Counted from the first letter of the stretch, positions 1 through 8,746 are shown. The stretch: 36,946 bases of DNA from Phycisphaerae bacterium (GCA_030619925.1 JAUXAL010000041.1:1-36946), one strand, 5' to 3'. The notes: generated from the sequence alone by a model not told the origin. Program-made: numbers and translations.

Positions 1-75
1 AGAGTCTTTGGCTGTGCGCAACGCTACTTTGGCCAGTGCTACTGGCGATTTGGTCATTTTTCTTTTCGTTTTCAT
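1..75 (-). CDS. N-terminal fragment of a leftward gene, possibly a transposase
   Basis: Reading leftward from an ATG at 73-75, 25 codons stay open to the window edge. The peptide starts MKTKRKMTKSPVALAKVAL and is basic, with a short helix-like stretch; a second ATG lies at codon 7. The phrase SPVALAKVAL is reminiscent of the start of some IS4/IS5-type transposases, but this is recollection and 25 residues cannot settle it. No good Shine-Dalgarno sequence precedes the start. The rest of the gene lies outside the window. Confidence 0.35.
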   Translation of the reverse strand, partial: MKTKRKMTKSPVALAKVALRTAKDS

Positions 76-146
76 ATATCATAAATCGGCTAACTTCCAC
101 CAGAAAATCCAACCTTTTCAACAGAGCATATTGACTATTGATTCCC

Positions 147-200
147 GAATTAGTGGATTAGAGAATTGGTTAATTAGTGATTAGAGAATTAGTGGATTAG
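147..200. repeat. AT-rich heptamer/octamer repeat
   Basis: Units such as TGGATTAG, TGATTAG and AGAATTAG follow each other in about 54 bp. The block resembles the other 7-bp arrays in this window (23699-23927, 28672-28714, 30834-30868) in being a short-period array in a gene spacer. Confidence 0.5.
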
Positions 201-294
201 CCAAACTACCGTGAGGCTCGAATCCGCTCTGTCGCAGTTGTCTCAAATGCGGGTTTGAGATGGCACAAAATCCCTCCAAACCTTGGCTTTTGCA

Positions 295-323
295 TTGTGA
301 TACGGCCTCAAATCTGCTATAAT
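295..323 (+). promoter_or_regulatory. Probable sigma70-type promoter for the first gene
   Basis: TTGTGA (295-300) and a perfect TATAAT (318-323) are separated by 17 bp. Transcription would start near 330, leaving a leader of about 190 nt before the gene at 523. It is among the best promoter matches in the window. Confidence 0.6.
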
Positions 324-448
324 GCTTTTATCGCTCTTGCTTAAATGCGAGCGGTTTTCATCAAATCGCATCTATTGGACTATGAGAGGGTTTCGTCTGT
401 GGCCAGTAGAGCTTTAGCTGCGAAAGGAGTACTATTACGCGTAGAAAG

Positions 449-511
449 ATGAATTATTTAATTTCTTTTGTTTTGGTGCTGGGCATTGCTCAGAACAGCA
501 CAGCGGATTAG
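449..511 (+). CDS. Possible 20-residue leader peptide
   Basis: A short frame encodes MNYLISFVLVLGIAQNSTAD and ends in TAG at 509-511. That stop overlaps the AGGAGG ribosome binding site (510-515) of the gene at 523. The peptide is like a secretion signal with nothing behind it. It may be a leader whose translation affects the next gene, the relic of a lost secreted-protein gene, or chance. It has no strong ribosome binding site of its own. Confidence 0.3.
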   Translation: MNYLISFVLVLGIAQNSTAD

Positions 512-522
512 GAGGATTACAA

Positions 523-2529
523 ATGTTTTGGAACAAGCGAAAAATTTGGAATCTGGTCGTTTCTTCTGTCATTGTATTGCTGCTTGGAAACGTCCAAACA
601 GTTCTCGCCAGCTCAGTTACACTCTCCGGAATTCTTCGGTACGATGGACAACCAATGTCGGACATAACAGACGTGTCGCCGACATTCTGGTGCCGTAACC
701 TAGAAACCGGACAGGGAGTCAGTGGTATAACATCTACATATGACAACAATACAGGGGTTTACAGTATATCCGGCTTACCTTCAGCTAAAGTTCAAATATT
801 TGTGACGTTTCATATTCGGGGTTATAGATTTAGCCTACCGGGTAATTATAGGGTTTGGAAAATCGCGGATATTCCTAACCTGTCTCTTGACCAGCGCGCA
901 AATTTTGATATAGGTTTAGAACAAATAATCCATATGACAAGTCCGTGGGATAATGATGCCATAAGCCCTCCCGCTCTCATATTTCCGGCTGCATCATACC
1001 CTGAACCTGAGCATGGCCGCTGTCTTGATTTCGCATGGGATGCAGTTCCTGGAGCAACACAATATCGGATAGATATTTCCATTTACCGAGATCCAGACCA
1101 CCCCTATGGCTATGGGTTCGTAGAAAATGTCGTTAATTCGTACCTTCAGGAAACTTCCTTTTCAACTAATTTGGACCTCTCTAATGATTCCCAGCACTAC
1201 GAGGCGTCTATATTCGCCTACGGCTCTGGTGGTAATCTTATAGGTCTACTTATGATAACCTATGAAAACGGCTATGGATGGGATTATCGATTCAGAGTCG
1301 TTGCGCCTTGGGATGTTGATGGAGTTTTGGCATATGATGATGGCACATTCGAGATATATCCCATGATTCATGAGAGCCAGTACCTGCGACAGAGGTTTCT
1401 TGTCAGCGATTTCGGCCTTTCTGGTGATTACCTGATTAAAACAGTGCGAATAAATTGGGGGCCAACTTCCGAGGATTTCGCTGGTGAGATTAAGCTTCGG
1501 GACTATGACACAGGCGAGGTGGTGACTGCCGTGAGTTTTACTCGGCCAGCATCGGGATGGCATGACTATGACGTCTCCGGGTTGGGCTTCGTCAGTGACC
1601 ACTTTTATGTAGAACTGTGGCACACGGCTGGGTACGGTTATATATACGCAGACACGGATGCGCCTCATCATAAGATGAGTGAAGTTAGTACGAATGCTGG
1701 AGTAAACTGGCATTTATTCAACTATCCCGTTACTGGACATTATGAAATGGACTTCATGGTCCGGGCATTGGTAGTGCCGGGGGTACCAGCCGAGAAGGCC
1801 TATAACCCAGACCCGCCTGATGGTGCCCTATATGAGGACACATGGGCCAGCCTTAGCTGGACGGCGGGAGATTTTGCAGCCTCGCACGATGTGTATTTCG
1901 GCGATAATTTTGAGGATGTGAACAACGGCACCGGCGGCACGTTCCAGGGCAACCAGGCCGCGACGTTTTTTATTGCCGGCTTTTGGGGATTTCCTTATCC
2001 GGACGGTCTCATTCCAGGAACGACTTACTACTGGCGAATTGATGAGGTCAATGACACCGAGCCGAACAGTCCGTGGACAGGCGATGTCTGGAGTTTTACG
2101 ATTTATGCTATTGAGAACGTCGAGGACTTCGAAACAGGCGATTTCAGCAAATTCCCGTGGGAACATTACGGAGACGAAACTTGGACTTGGGACGTTACAT
2201 CGTGGCAGAAGCATTCCGGAGCCTATAGCGCCGAAGCTGGTTGGATTGACCACGACCAAAGTACTACTTTGCAGGTGACTCTTGACTGCGTATCGGGCGA
2301 TATCACCTTCTATCGCAAAGTCTCTTCTGAGTCACGTTGTGACTACTTGAAGTTTTACATTGATGGAGTGGAAAAAGGCGAGTGGTCAGGCGAGCAGGAC
2401 TGGGCCGAGGCATCTTTCCCTGTGACAGCGGGCACAAGAACCTTTGAGTGGACCTATTCAAAGGACGGTTCGGAGTCCGACGGCGAAGATACTGCGTGGA
2501 TTGATGATATAGTATTTCCAATCAACTGA
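523..2529 (+). CDS. Secreted multidomain protein with fibronectin-like and beta-sandwich domains
   Basis: This 668-residue protein has a Sec-type signal peptide (about residues 1-29) and probably acts outside the cytoplasm. Residues about 30-105 look like an Ig-like or carboxypeptidase-regulatory-like fold. The central part (about 140-425) contains beta-rich segments. Residues about 430-530 form a fibronectin III-like module with the phrases SHDVYFG, TYYWRIDEVN and GDVWSF, common in planctomycete secreted proteins. The C-terminus (about 535-668) is a jelly-roll-like module ending in WIDDIVFP. No catalytic motif was recognised, so binding or surface display is more likely than hydrolysis. The start is fixed by AGGAGG at 510-515. 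The last eight codons belong to a repeat that recurs at the end of the next, unrelated gene. Confidence 0.8.
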   Translation: MFWNKRKIWNLVVSSVIVLLLGNVQTVLASSVTLSGILRYDGQPMSDITDVSPTFWCRNLETGQGVSGITSTYDNNTGVYSISGLPSAKVQIFVTFHIRGYRFSLPGNYRVWKIADIPNLSLDQRANFDIGLEQIIHMTSPWDNDAISPPALIFPAASYPEPEHGRCLDFAWDAVPGATQYRIDISIYRDPDHPYGYGFVENVVNSYLQETSFSTNLDLSNDSQHYEASIFAYGSGGNLIGLLMITYENGYGWDYRFRVVAPWDVDGVLAYDDGTFEIYPMIHESQYLRQRFLVSDFGLSGDYLIKTVRINWGPTSEDFAGEIKLRDYDTGEVVTAVSFTRPASGWHDYDVSGLGFVSDHFYVELWHTAGYGYIYADTDAPHHKMSEVSTNAGVNWHLFNYPVTGHYEMDFMVRALVVPGVPAEKAYNPDPPDGALYEDTWASLSWTAGDFAASHDVYFGDNFEDVNNGTGGTFQGNQAATFFIAGFWGFPYPDGLIPGTTYYWRIDEVNDTEPNSPWTGDVWSFTIYAIENVEDFETGDFSKFPWEHYGDETWTWDVTSWQKHSGAYSAEAGWIDHDQSTTLQVTLDCVSGDITFYRKVSSESRCDYLKFYIDGVEKGEWSGEQDWAEASFPVTAGTRTFEWTYSKDGSESDGEDTAWIDDIVFPIN

Positions 2530-2652
2530 AAAACTGAGTAAGTACATGAACAGCGGTAATTGACGAGCTTCTTCTTTTCTTGGCATGAGCGTTGGACTGC
2601 GGGTTACGAGCGGCGAAATGAGCGTGAGAACGAACCCAAAACAATTGGCTGG
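2506..2652. repeat. Direct repeat A, copy 1 (about 147 bp)
   Basis: It begins within the last codons of the 523-2529 gene, crosses its stop codon and runs into the spacer. Copy 2 is at 4296-4441. By-eye alignment gives about 14 substitutions and one 1-bp indel, roughly 90 percent identity. The DIVFPI coding end and the stop position are shared. The two copies flank the sulfatase gene. Confidence 0.85.
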
Positions 2653-2738
2653 TGGTCGCCGTCATGGCCGTGCTAATGGGTGTTTTGATGTTGTACACTA
2701 CGCCGATTCGGACGACATGGTTCAGCCGGTTCTGGTAA
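2643..2738 (+). pseudogene. Possible relic of a membrane-protein gene end
   Basis: A frame beginning NWLVVAVMAVLMG continues into a 31-residue hydrophobic tail and stops at 2736-2738. In repeat copy 2 the same NNWL phrase is reached in an uninterrupted frame from upstream (about 4366-4476), while copy 1 carries an extra A that breaks it. This suggests both spacers keep pieces of a degraded gene. The family was not recognised and chance is possible. Confidence 0.25.
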
Positions 2739-2795
2739 TTCATCCCCGGAAATGCTACATTACGTTAGTTTTTGGGCTGTAGTAAAGGGATATCG

Positions 2796-4319
2796 ATGAA
2801 ACGACGGACATTTCTCAAAGTATCGGCGATGAGCACGGCTGTCGCAGCATGTGGAAGCTACGCATCGAACTTGGCGAAGAAGAAGCGCAGCAGACCAAAC
2901 ATTCTGCTGCTTTTCAGCGACCAACATCACGCCGGCGTTATGGGGTGTGCGGGCCACCCGTTGGTCAAGACGCCACACCTCGACCGGTTGGCGAGCGAAG
3001 GAGTTCTATTCTCCAGAGCGTATTGTCCGGATGGAATTTGCGTTCCGTCGCGCACTTCGATGTTTACCGGGTTGTACCCCAGAACAACGGGGGTGATTTA
3101 CAATAGCGACGCTCCACCGCATCCGGAGAGACTCCACCCTCTTCATTCATTGCTCCGCACCAACGGCTATCTCACGGGCTGCTTCGGAAAAAGGCATTTT
3201 CCCCGCGGGCTGAACGAGAGGGATTGGGACGCCTCATGCACAACCATCAATCCCAAACTCGATCCATCCGATGAGAATTACTGGGACTGGATCAAAGGGC
3301 GCGGACAGTACGATTCACACAACCGCGATTTCAAAGAATCGCACGAAGCCTCGCTGATGGCTCACATTTCTCGTACTGCCGCTGAGAACCGAACGACCGC
3401 TTATGCTGCAGACAAGAGCATTGACTTTCTCCGTAGGGCCAAGAATGAGGGGCGTCCGTTCTTCTGCTGGTCTTCGTTTATCTACCCTCATCAGCCATAT
3501 ACGCCACTGGAGCGCTGGGCCCGGCTTTACGATCTCGACAAAATCGAGCTGCCGGGCAACATCAGCGAGCCGGTGGAGAATCTTCCGCAGCGAATGAGGG
3601 AATGGCGCACTCGGACTAAGCCTCCCTGGAATTGCGGCACGGCGGCAAAGGATCACGCAATCTATCGCAGGTACATTGCTTACTACTATGCACTCGTCAG
3701 CGAAGTGGATTATCATATCGGACGAGTACTCTCGGTACTGAGAGACTTGGGGCTTGCAGAAAACACAATCGTCATTTACTCATCCGATCACGGGGATTTT
3801 GTCGCCGGTCACGGCATGGTCGAGAAATGCGCCGTGGGTCACAATGTTTACGAGGATACACTGCGTGTTCCGTTGATATTCCATTGGCCCAGCGAGTTTG
3901 CAAAGGGCCGGACTTACGACGGGCTGGCGGAACTGACGGATCTGTATCCGACGTTGCTGGAGTTAACCGGGATTGACCGGCCCGGTGGTGGGTACGATTT
4001 GCCCGGTCGTTCGCTGACGGCCGTTCTGACCGGCGGCAGTATTCCGCGGAAACCGTATGTCGTTTCGGAGAACTGGTCCCAGGTAACGGTAATTGGCGAG
4101 CGCTACAAGCTGGGCAAATGGATCACTCCGCCGTTGAAATACGCTGCATGGGACTGGGGCAGGACTCATCCGGGGATGTTGTTTGACCGCAAGAACGATC
4201 CGCTCGAAGTGAACAACCTGATTAATGAACCGTATACGAATGACGTCCGCGAGGAACTGGACCGGTTCCTCGCTGAGTGGGAGGCTCGGATTCCCGACAT
4301 AGTATTTCCAATCGAGTGA
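2796..4319 (+). CDS. Type I (formylglycine) sulfatase, Tat-exported
   Basis: Hydrolyses a sulfate ester, presumably on a polysaccharide or oligosaccharide. The protein is 507 residues from the ATG at 2796. That start is preferred over 2772 because it places the twin-arginine motif KRRTFLK at the N-terminus and follows an AAAGGGA ribosome binding site. NILLLFSDQHH near residue 35 supplies the usual metal-binding aspartate. CVPSR with its cysteine at residue 82 (TGC at 3039-3041) is the canonical C-x-P-S-R signature for oxidation to formylglycine. IYSSDHGDF near residue 330 is the second metal site. The final DIVFPIE residues come from repeat A, so the natural C-terminus may have been replaced. 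The whole gene sits between the two copies of that repeat. The substrate cannot be read from sequence. Confidence 0.93.
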   Translation: MKRRTFLKVSAMSTAVAACGSYASNLAKKKRSRPNILLLFSDQHHAGVMGCAGHPLVKTPHLDRLASEGVLFSRAYCPDGICVPSRTSMFTGLYPRTTGVIYNSDAPPHPERLHPLHSLLRTNGYLTGCFGKRHFPRGLNERDWDASCTTINPKLDPSDENYWDWIKGRGQYDSHNRDFKESHEASLMAHISRTAAENRTTAYAADKSIDFLRRAKNEGRPFFCWSSFIYPHQPYTPLERWARLYDLDKIELPGNISEPVENLPQRMREWRTRTKPPWNCGTAAKDHAIYRRYIAYYYALVSEVDYHIGRVLSVLRDLGLAENTIVIYSSDHGDFVAGHGMVEKCAVGHNVYEDTLRVPLIFHWPSEFAKGRTYDGLAELTDLYPTLLELTGIDRPGGGYDLPGRSLTAVLTGGSIPRKPYVVSENWSQVTVIGERYKLGKWITPPLKYAAWDWGRTHPGMLFDRKNDPLEVNNLINEPYTNDVREELDRFLAEWEARIPDIVFPIE

Positions 4320-4441
4320 AAGACTGAGTAAGTATATGAACAGCGGTAATTAGCGAGCTTCTGCTTTTCTTGGCATGAGCGTTGGACTACGGGTTACGAG
4401 GAGCGAAATGAGCCTGAGAACGAACCTGAACAATTGGCTGG
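4296..4441. repeat. Direct repeat A, copy 2 (about 146 bp)
   Basis: Same orientation as copy 1 at 2506-2652, offset 1790 bp until a 1-bp indel near the end. It supplies the last seven sense codons and the stop of the sulfatase, although that gene is otherwise unrelated to the 523-2529 gene. Confidence 0.85.
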
Positions 4442-4480
4442 CGATGCCAGTATTTCTGCCCTTGTATTGGAGATAGAAAA

Positions 4481-5731
4481 ATGAGGATCAAAATATTAAT
4501 AATTCTATTATTGGCCGCTCAGTATTCTGCATCAGCCGATACTCTGACGGTCGGTCCGAGTGTAAGAGCCGGTTATGGTTATTCAAGTATCCAGGCTGCT
4601 ATAAATGCTGCTTCAAATGGGGACACCATCCTGGTGGGGCGCGGCGTATATCACGAAAACTTAACAATAAGCGGAAAAATCATCACACTTGCCTCTAATT
4701 ATATCAATTCGAACGATGAAGATGATATTCTCCAGACGGTTGTAGACGGTGGGGGTACAGGAAGCATCCTTGAAATTCGCAACGTCACTACCGACACCGT
4801 GATCACGGGTTTAACATTACAAAATAGTCCGGACGGAATCCTGCCATATTCAAAATTTACCTTGGTGCACTGTCGCATAACCGGATGTAGCGATGGGATT
4901 GATTACGAGAGCGGCAGCGGGGGTATTTGTATGCACAATGTATTTGAGTATAACAACGACGATGGCATAGATTTGGATGGGGATGTGGACATCGAAATTG
5001 CCAATAATATCATCCGCTACAACCGAGATGATGGCATAGAAATCAGACTGCATCCATACACCGGCCCTACGCTGACAAATAATATACACGACAATATTAT
5101 TATAGGAAACGGCGAGGATGGCATCCAGCTCATCGACTACGATGGTCTTTCCGATCGCGTGTTCTACATCAAAAATAATATCATTGCCGACTCAAATCAA
5201 GCTGGTGTCGGCTGCATGGATAAAGGCGATACCAATGAAGATTACCGGGCCGCAAGTATCCCCGAGCCTGTCTATGTGATAAACAACACTTTTTATAATA
5301 ACGCTTACGGCATAACCGGCGGCGATAATATGGTTGTCAAGAACAACATCTTTGCTGAAATCGACCTGATTGCTCTCAAAAAAGTTGATGGCTCATCCAG
5401 CATCACTCATAATGCTTTCTGGCAAAACGGTACTGATTTCAGCGGCACCTCGCCCGGGGTCGGAAACTACCTTAACACTAATCCATTATTCACCGATGCC
5501 GCAAACGGAGACTACCACCTGCAATCTCAAGCAGGCCGATGGGACCCAAACTTGAATGACTGGGTAGTCGATATCAACACAAGCCCATGCATCGATGCAG
5601 GTGATCCTAACAGCCCCGTTGCTTTTGAGCCATATCCAAACGGCGGCATTATCAACATGGGTGCCTACGGCGGGACAGTCGAGGCCGGCAAATCAGAAAC
5701 TTCATTGGTCCCGGTTTCAACTTCCCGTTAG
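4481..5731 (+). CDS. Secreted right-handed beta-helix protein
   Basis: A 416-residue protein with a Sec signal peptide (MRIKILIILLLAAQYSASA) and the opening YSSIQAAINAASNGDTILVGRGVYHEN, typical of pectin-lyase-like parallel beta-helix proteins. Repeated NNI/NII rungs (about residues 95-300) form the helix. The C-terminal phrases CIDAGDP and NMGAYGGT are common in planctomycete family members. Such proteins may be polysaccharide lyases, epimerases or binding proteins, and no catalytic set was identified. A GGAG ribosome binding site lies just upstream. The gene ends tail to tail with the next, leftward gene; the two overlap by four bases. Confidence 0.85.
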   Translation: MRIKILIILLLAAQYSASADTLTVGPSVRAGYGYSSIQAAINAASNGDTILVGRGVYHENLTISGKIITLASNYINSNDEDDILQTVVDGGGTGSILEIRNVTTDTVITGLTLQNSPDGILPYSKFTLVHCRITGCSDGIDYESGSGGICMHNVFEYNNDDGIDLDGDVDIEIANNIIRYNRDDGIEIRLHPYTGPTLTNNIHDNIIIGNGEDGIQLIDYDGLSDRVFYIKNNIIADSNQAGVGCMDKGDTNEDYRAASIPEPVYVINNTFYNNAYGITGGDNMVVKNNIFAEIDLIALKKVDGSSSITHNAFWQNGTDFSGTSPGVGNYLNTNPLFTDAANGDYHLQSQAGRWDPNLNDWVVDINTSPCIDAGDPNSPVAFEPYPNGGIINMGAYGGTVEAGKSETSLVPVSTSR

Positions 5732-7311
5732 GATGAAGTCTTTCGAGGGGACACTGGTATCGAAACCGTCGGCTTGGAATTATAAATATTGAACAAAGCC
5801 TGCTTACCGACGTTGCGATCGGGATTATCAACACCGAAACCCTGTTCCTTGTTCCACGCCTTAATCCACTTCACCGGCATCTCTGCAAACCATCGGTCCG
5901 TAAAAGGCTCCTCCGCCACCTTCATCCAGTCGCGAATTTTCTCCCAAAGGCTGCGTCTAACTGCGTCGTAGCCGGCCTGGCCCAGCAGGTTCGGGTACTG
6001 ATACTGACCCGTATTATCATACAGACAATACTCCGTATCCGGCGCCAGCGCATACGTATAGTCCTTTGTCACGACTCCGCGAAACACCGTTTGGTAAGGA
6101 GAACCGTTGTTCATATTCGAAGGGTGCATAATAAAGACCGACTCCGGAACCGGACCGCCCGGCAGAGCTAAAATATTCTTCGAAAAGTCCAAACCCGGGC
6201 AGGCATTAAGGTAAGCCAGCGACTCCAGCGCATCCGGCGTGCCTGCCATCTTTAGCTGATCGGCGATATTGGCCAGTCCGCAGATCGTTGGAAAATGATC
6301 AATCGTCGAAAACAAAACATCCAGCTGCACGTTGGCCGGTATCGTGCCGGGCCAGACAACCAGAAACGGAAGCCTCGTCGCCTCGTCCTCGGGATTGCGC
6401 TTCTGGCCGTAACTGATTCGGCAAACGCCGCTCATACCACCGTGGTCCGAGCTGTAAATAAATATCGTATTATTGGCAATGCCCAACTTCGTCATCTTAG
6501 CTAATATGCGCCCGATCTCATCATCCACATCACTGACATGGGCGTGATAACCCTGATGCTCATCGAATTGCTGCAACTCGTCATGCGGATGAAAGGGAAG
6601 AACCGTCGAATTCAGATACAATGCCTTCTTGCCGTCGGGCGCGTCGGTCATCTTGCCATGAGGCGGATTAACCGATATCATCACAAAGAACGGCTCTGGA
6701 TCGTCATGGTGAAGTTCAACCCAGTCTAACGCCTGCGTCACCGTCGGCGTACAGTTCGAATCGTCGCTTGTCCCCCGCATCCAGCTCTTTTTGGGTCCGC
6801 CGTTTTCCCTGAAGGTGCATTGCGTATGATTGTTCGTCCCGTTCCATACGACACATTTGTCAAACCCGAAAGGGCGAAGGTCATTGCCGCCCCAATGCGA
6901 CTTGCCGAAATAACCGGTATTATACCCGGCATCCTTAAACATCCACGCCAGCGTACCCCTGAACTTATCAGTCATATCCGGCCGATCGTCCAGGCGCATA
7001 TGATTGGCCATTATCCCCTGCTCCCACGGCCAGCGGCCCGACATCAACATGCCGCGATACGGCGTGCAAATCGGAAGGTTGCTGTAGCAGCGGTCCATGG
7101 AGACGCCGTTGTTTTTCATCTGCACCATAAAAGGAGTCTGCACGGCCGGCGTCTGCGTATAACTCATGGCTCCCCAGCGGTGTGTATCACTGAAGAAAAA
7201 GATCACGTTCGGCCTGTCAACCGTCCCCCTCGCCTCGGCCGATCCAGACCGGCCCAACATCACTGACGCCAGGCCAACCCCTGCCGCACTGAGAAACTGA
7301 CGACGATTCAT
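5728..7311 (-). CDS. Type I sulfatase with C-T-P-Y-R active-site motif, Tat-exported
   Basis: A 527-residue sulfatase from the ATG at 7309-7311, which begins with the Tat motif NRRQFLS; an in-frame ATG at 7344 would add 11 residues. NVIFFFSDTHR near residue 35 is the first metal site. The cysteine to become formylglycine is residue 82 in CTPYRG, where tyrosine replaces the usual serine or alanine of C-x-(S/A)-x-R-type signatures. IYSSDHGG near residue 275 is the second metal site. It probably removes sulfate from a glycan in the periplasm or outside. Its first 25 codons and 190 bp upstream are duplicated in inverted orientation at 10431-10701. The gene converges on the beta-helix gene. Confidence 0.92.
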   Translation of the reverse strand: MNRRQFLSAAGVGLASVMLGRSGSAEARGTVDRPNVIFFFSDTHRWGAMSYTQTPAVQTPFMVQMKNNGVSMDRCYSNLPICTPYRGMLMSGRWPWEQGIMANHMRLDDRPDMTDKFRGTLAWMFKDAGYNTGYFGKSHWGGNDLRPFGFDKCVVWNGTNNHTQCTFRENGGPKKSWMRGTSDDSNCTPTVTQALDWVELHHDDPEPFFVMISVNPPHGKMTDAPDGKKALYLNSTVLPFHPHDELQQFDEHQGYHAHVSDVDDEIGRILAKMTKLGIANNTIFIYSSDHGGMSGVCRISYGQKRNPEDEATRLPFLVVWPGTIPANVQLDVLFSTIDHFPTICGLANIADQLKMAGTPDALESLAYLNACPGLDFSKNILALPGGPVPESVFIMHPSNMNNGSPYQTVFRGVVTKDYTYALAPDTEYCLYDNTGQYQYPNLLGQAGYDAVRRSLWEKIRDWMKVAEEPFTDRWFAEMPVKWIKAWNKEQGFGVDNPDRNVGKQALFNIYNSKPTVSIPVSPRKTSS

Positions 7312-7501
7312 ACTTATACTTTCGGTGCCCTTTTCAATTCGCATAGTTTGTCATCCAACCTCTTCATTGCCATACCAACCGCCACGACTAAACGCTCAAG
7401 CGACGATTCGTGTGAACAGCCAAGCATCTTTAATATAACAGATTCACGACGCAAACGCCACCATTCTCGTCCCGTTGCGTTTCAAAAGTCATCCGAATTT
7501 A
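7231..7501. repeat. Inverted repeat B, left copy (271 bp)
   Basis: It covers the first 27 codons of the leftward sulfatase (from 7311) and its upstream region. It aligns without gaps to the reverse complement of 10431-10701, with seven mismatches counted by eye (about 97 percent identity). The copies enclose the FKBP-type and pectate-lyase-like genes. Confidence 0.93.
7432..7437 (-). promoter_or_regulatory. Possible extended -10 promoter element of the sulfatase gene
   Basis: On the leftward strand TGT precedes TATATT, giving an extended -10 match; the -35 region is weak. The element lies inside inverted repeat B, so it recurs at 10495-10500. Confidence 0.35.
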
Positions 7502-7756
7502 AGATTCTTGTACGATAGAGAGTTATATGGCGGCCGAGTTTAATTGAATATCGCAACTATGATGTTCTTCCTATCGTTACAGAGGGGGGTTATGCTTATA
7601 GACATCACTTCTGTCCTCTGCCGAAATATCTTGGACAGGTCCTGCCAGTCTGAAGGAGCCAGTGCGCGCGCACGAAACTAACTCGTTGGCGCCCTTCTGG
7701 CACTCGCTTGATTCTCAGCCAGCCGCCAAATTTCTATGTCCGGCAAAAAACAAGTC
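7502..7756. other. Spacer without recognised content
   Basis: Together with the repeat copy it makes a spacer of about 445 bp between the sulfatase and FKBP-type genes. No open frame, terminator hairpin or RNA gene was recognised. The FKBP-type gene ends at 7757. Confidence 0.4.
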
Positions 7757-8491
7757 CTACTTAACCACCTCAAGCAGCTCAACCTCAAAGATAAGCGTGG
7801 AATTGGGTGGAATGCTTGGTCTCCCCAGTTCACCGTAAGCCAGATTTGAAGGTATATACAACTGCCATTTGGAGCCTTCTTTCATGAGCTGCAGAGCTTC
7901 GGTCCAGCCCTTGATTATTCCCTTTACAGGAAACTCAGCAGGCTTATTACGCTTATAGGAACTGTCAAACTCCGTGCCATTAATCAAAGTGCCGCGGTAG
8001 TGAGTCTTCACTCTATCGTCCGCCGTGGGGGTTTTTCCCGTACCTTCCTTGATTACCTTGTATTGCAGACCGCTCGGCAGTACCTGCACACCCTCCTTAG
8101 CCTTGTTCCGCTCAAGAAATGCCATCCCTTCGGCAAGGCTCTTCGCGGCCTGTTTTGCTATTATGCGCTGCTGGAAACTCGTCATAACCTGCTGCCTTTC
8201 ATCTTGACTAAGTGCCAACTCCTTGCCTGCCATAGCATCTTTCAGCCCCCACATCAGCGACTCAATGTTAACCTCGATGTCCTGCTTCTTGAAATTCTGG
8301 GCTATTTGCGTCCCTATCACATAGCTGACCTTATCCAACTCTGTCTTTAGCGAAACCGCTTTGTCTGTCGCGGCTTCACCGGCGGAATGTGATACGTCAA
8401 CTTCCTCTTTGGGGCCTTTTTGGGCTGCATAAACTGACATCACAATCAAACAGCCCAACGCCAACATCACAATATAAATTCTCGTTTTCAT
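7757..8491 (-). CDS. FKBP-type peptidyl-prolyl isomerase, FkpA/Mip-like
   Basis: This 244-residue protein catalyses cis-trans isomerisation of prolyl bonds, helping exported proteins to fold. It has a Sec signal peptide (about residues 1-22), an N-terminal helical dimerisation region of the FKBP_N type (about 45-130, including YVIGTQIAQNF), and a C-terminal FKBP domain (about 145-244) with VKTHYRGTLINGTEFDSS, GWTEALQLMKEG and IPSNLAYG. All are standard for the Mip/FkpA family, and the length is normal. An AAGGAG ribosome binding site precedes the start. The neighbouring secreted enzymes would be plausible clients, though it is likely a housekeeping chaperone caught in this region. Confidence 0.93.
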   Translation of the reverse strand: MKTRIYIVMLALGCLIVMSVYAAQKGPKEEVDVSHSAGEAATDKAVSLKTELDKVSYVIGTQIAQNFKKQDIEVNIESLMWGLKDAMAGKELALSQDERQQVMTSFQQRIIAKQAAKSLAEGMAFLERNKAKEGVQVLPSGLQYKVIKEGTGKTPTADDRVKTHYRGTLINGTEFDSSYKRNKPAEFPVKGIIKGWTEALQLMKEGSKWQLYIPSNLAYGELGRPSIPPNSTLIFEVELLEVVK

Positions 8492-8578
8492 TCTTGTCTC
8501 CTTTTTCGCTCAAGAAATCGCTGTGCGCCGGATCGACCTACGACCCTGCCTAAACACACAACTCCAACACAACCGTAG

Positions 8579-8584
8579 ATTATA
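8579..8584 (-). promoter_or_regulatory. Probable promoter -10 of the FKBP-type gene
   Basis: On the leftward strand TGG precedes a perfect TATAAT, an extended -10 element. The -35 region is poor. The leader would be about 80 nt. Confidence 0.5.
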
Positions 8585-8712
8585 CCAGAAAGCCGGAAAT
8601 ACAGAAACTGTTTTTTTGGCCTTATGCCTTAATGCGTTTCATTAGGCGGGAGCGTCCTACTCACAATTGAATGACTTGCTCAAAGCTAAACACAGCGACT
8701 CGTCAGGGCGGT

Positions 8713-8746
8713 GCCTGCCGTAGCACGGAGCTACGCCGGAGCAGGC
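8713..8746. repeat. REP-like palindrome with CGTAGC/GCTACG stem
   Basis: An outer stem GCCTGC (8713-8718) / GCAGGC (8741-8746) encloses an inner stem CGTAGC/GCTACG with an asymmetric bulge. A related GTAGC/GCTAC palindrome lies at 33381-33414. It sits in the 427-bp spacer 8492-8918, which otherwise holds only the two promoter candidates. Confidence 0.5.

Larger units (their letters stand above)
76..448. other. Gene-free stretch upstream of the first complete gene
   Basis: No convincing coding sequence. It holds an imperfect AT-rich repeat (147-200), a 7-bp-stem inverted repeat TCTCAAA/TTTGAGA (241-260) and a good sigma70-type promoter (295-323). GAAAGGAG at 423-430 lies too far from the ATG at 449 to be its obvious ribosome binding site. 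Confidence 0.5.

Noticed and set aside
2772-2795. Upstream ATG of the first sulfatase
   Set aside because: It would bury the Tat motif behind eight residues; the ATG at 2796 follows AAAGGGA and gives a standard Tat start.
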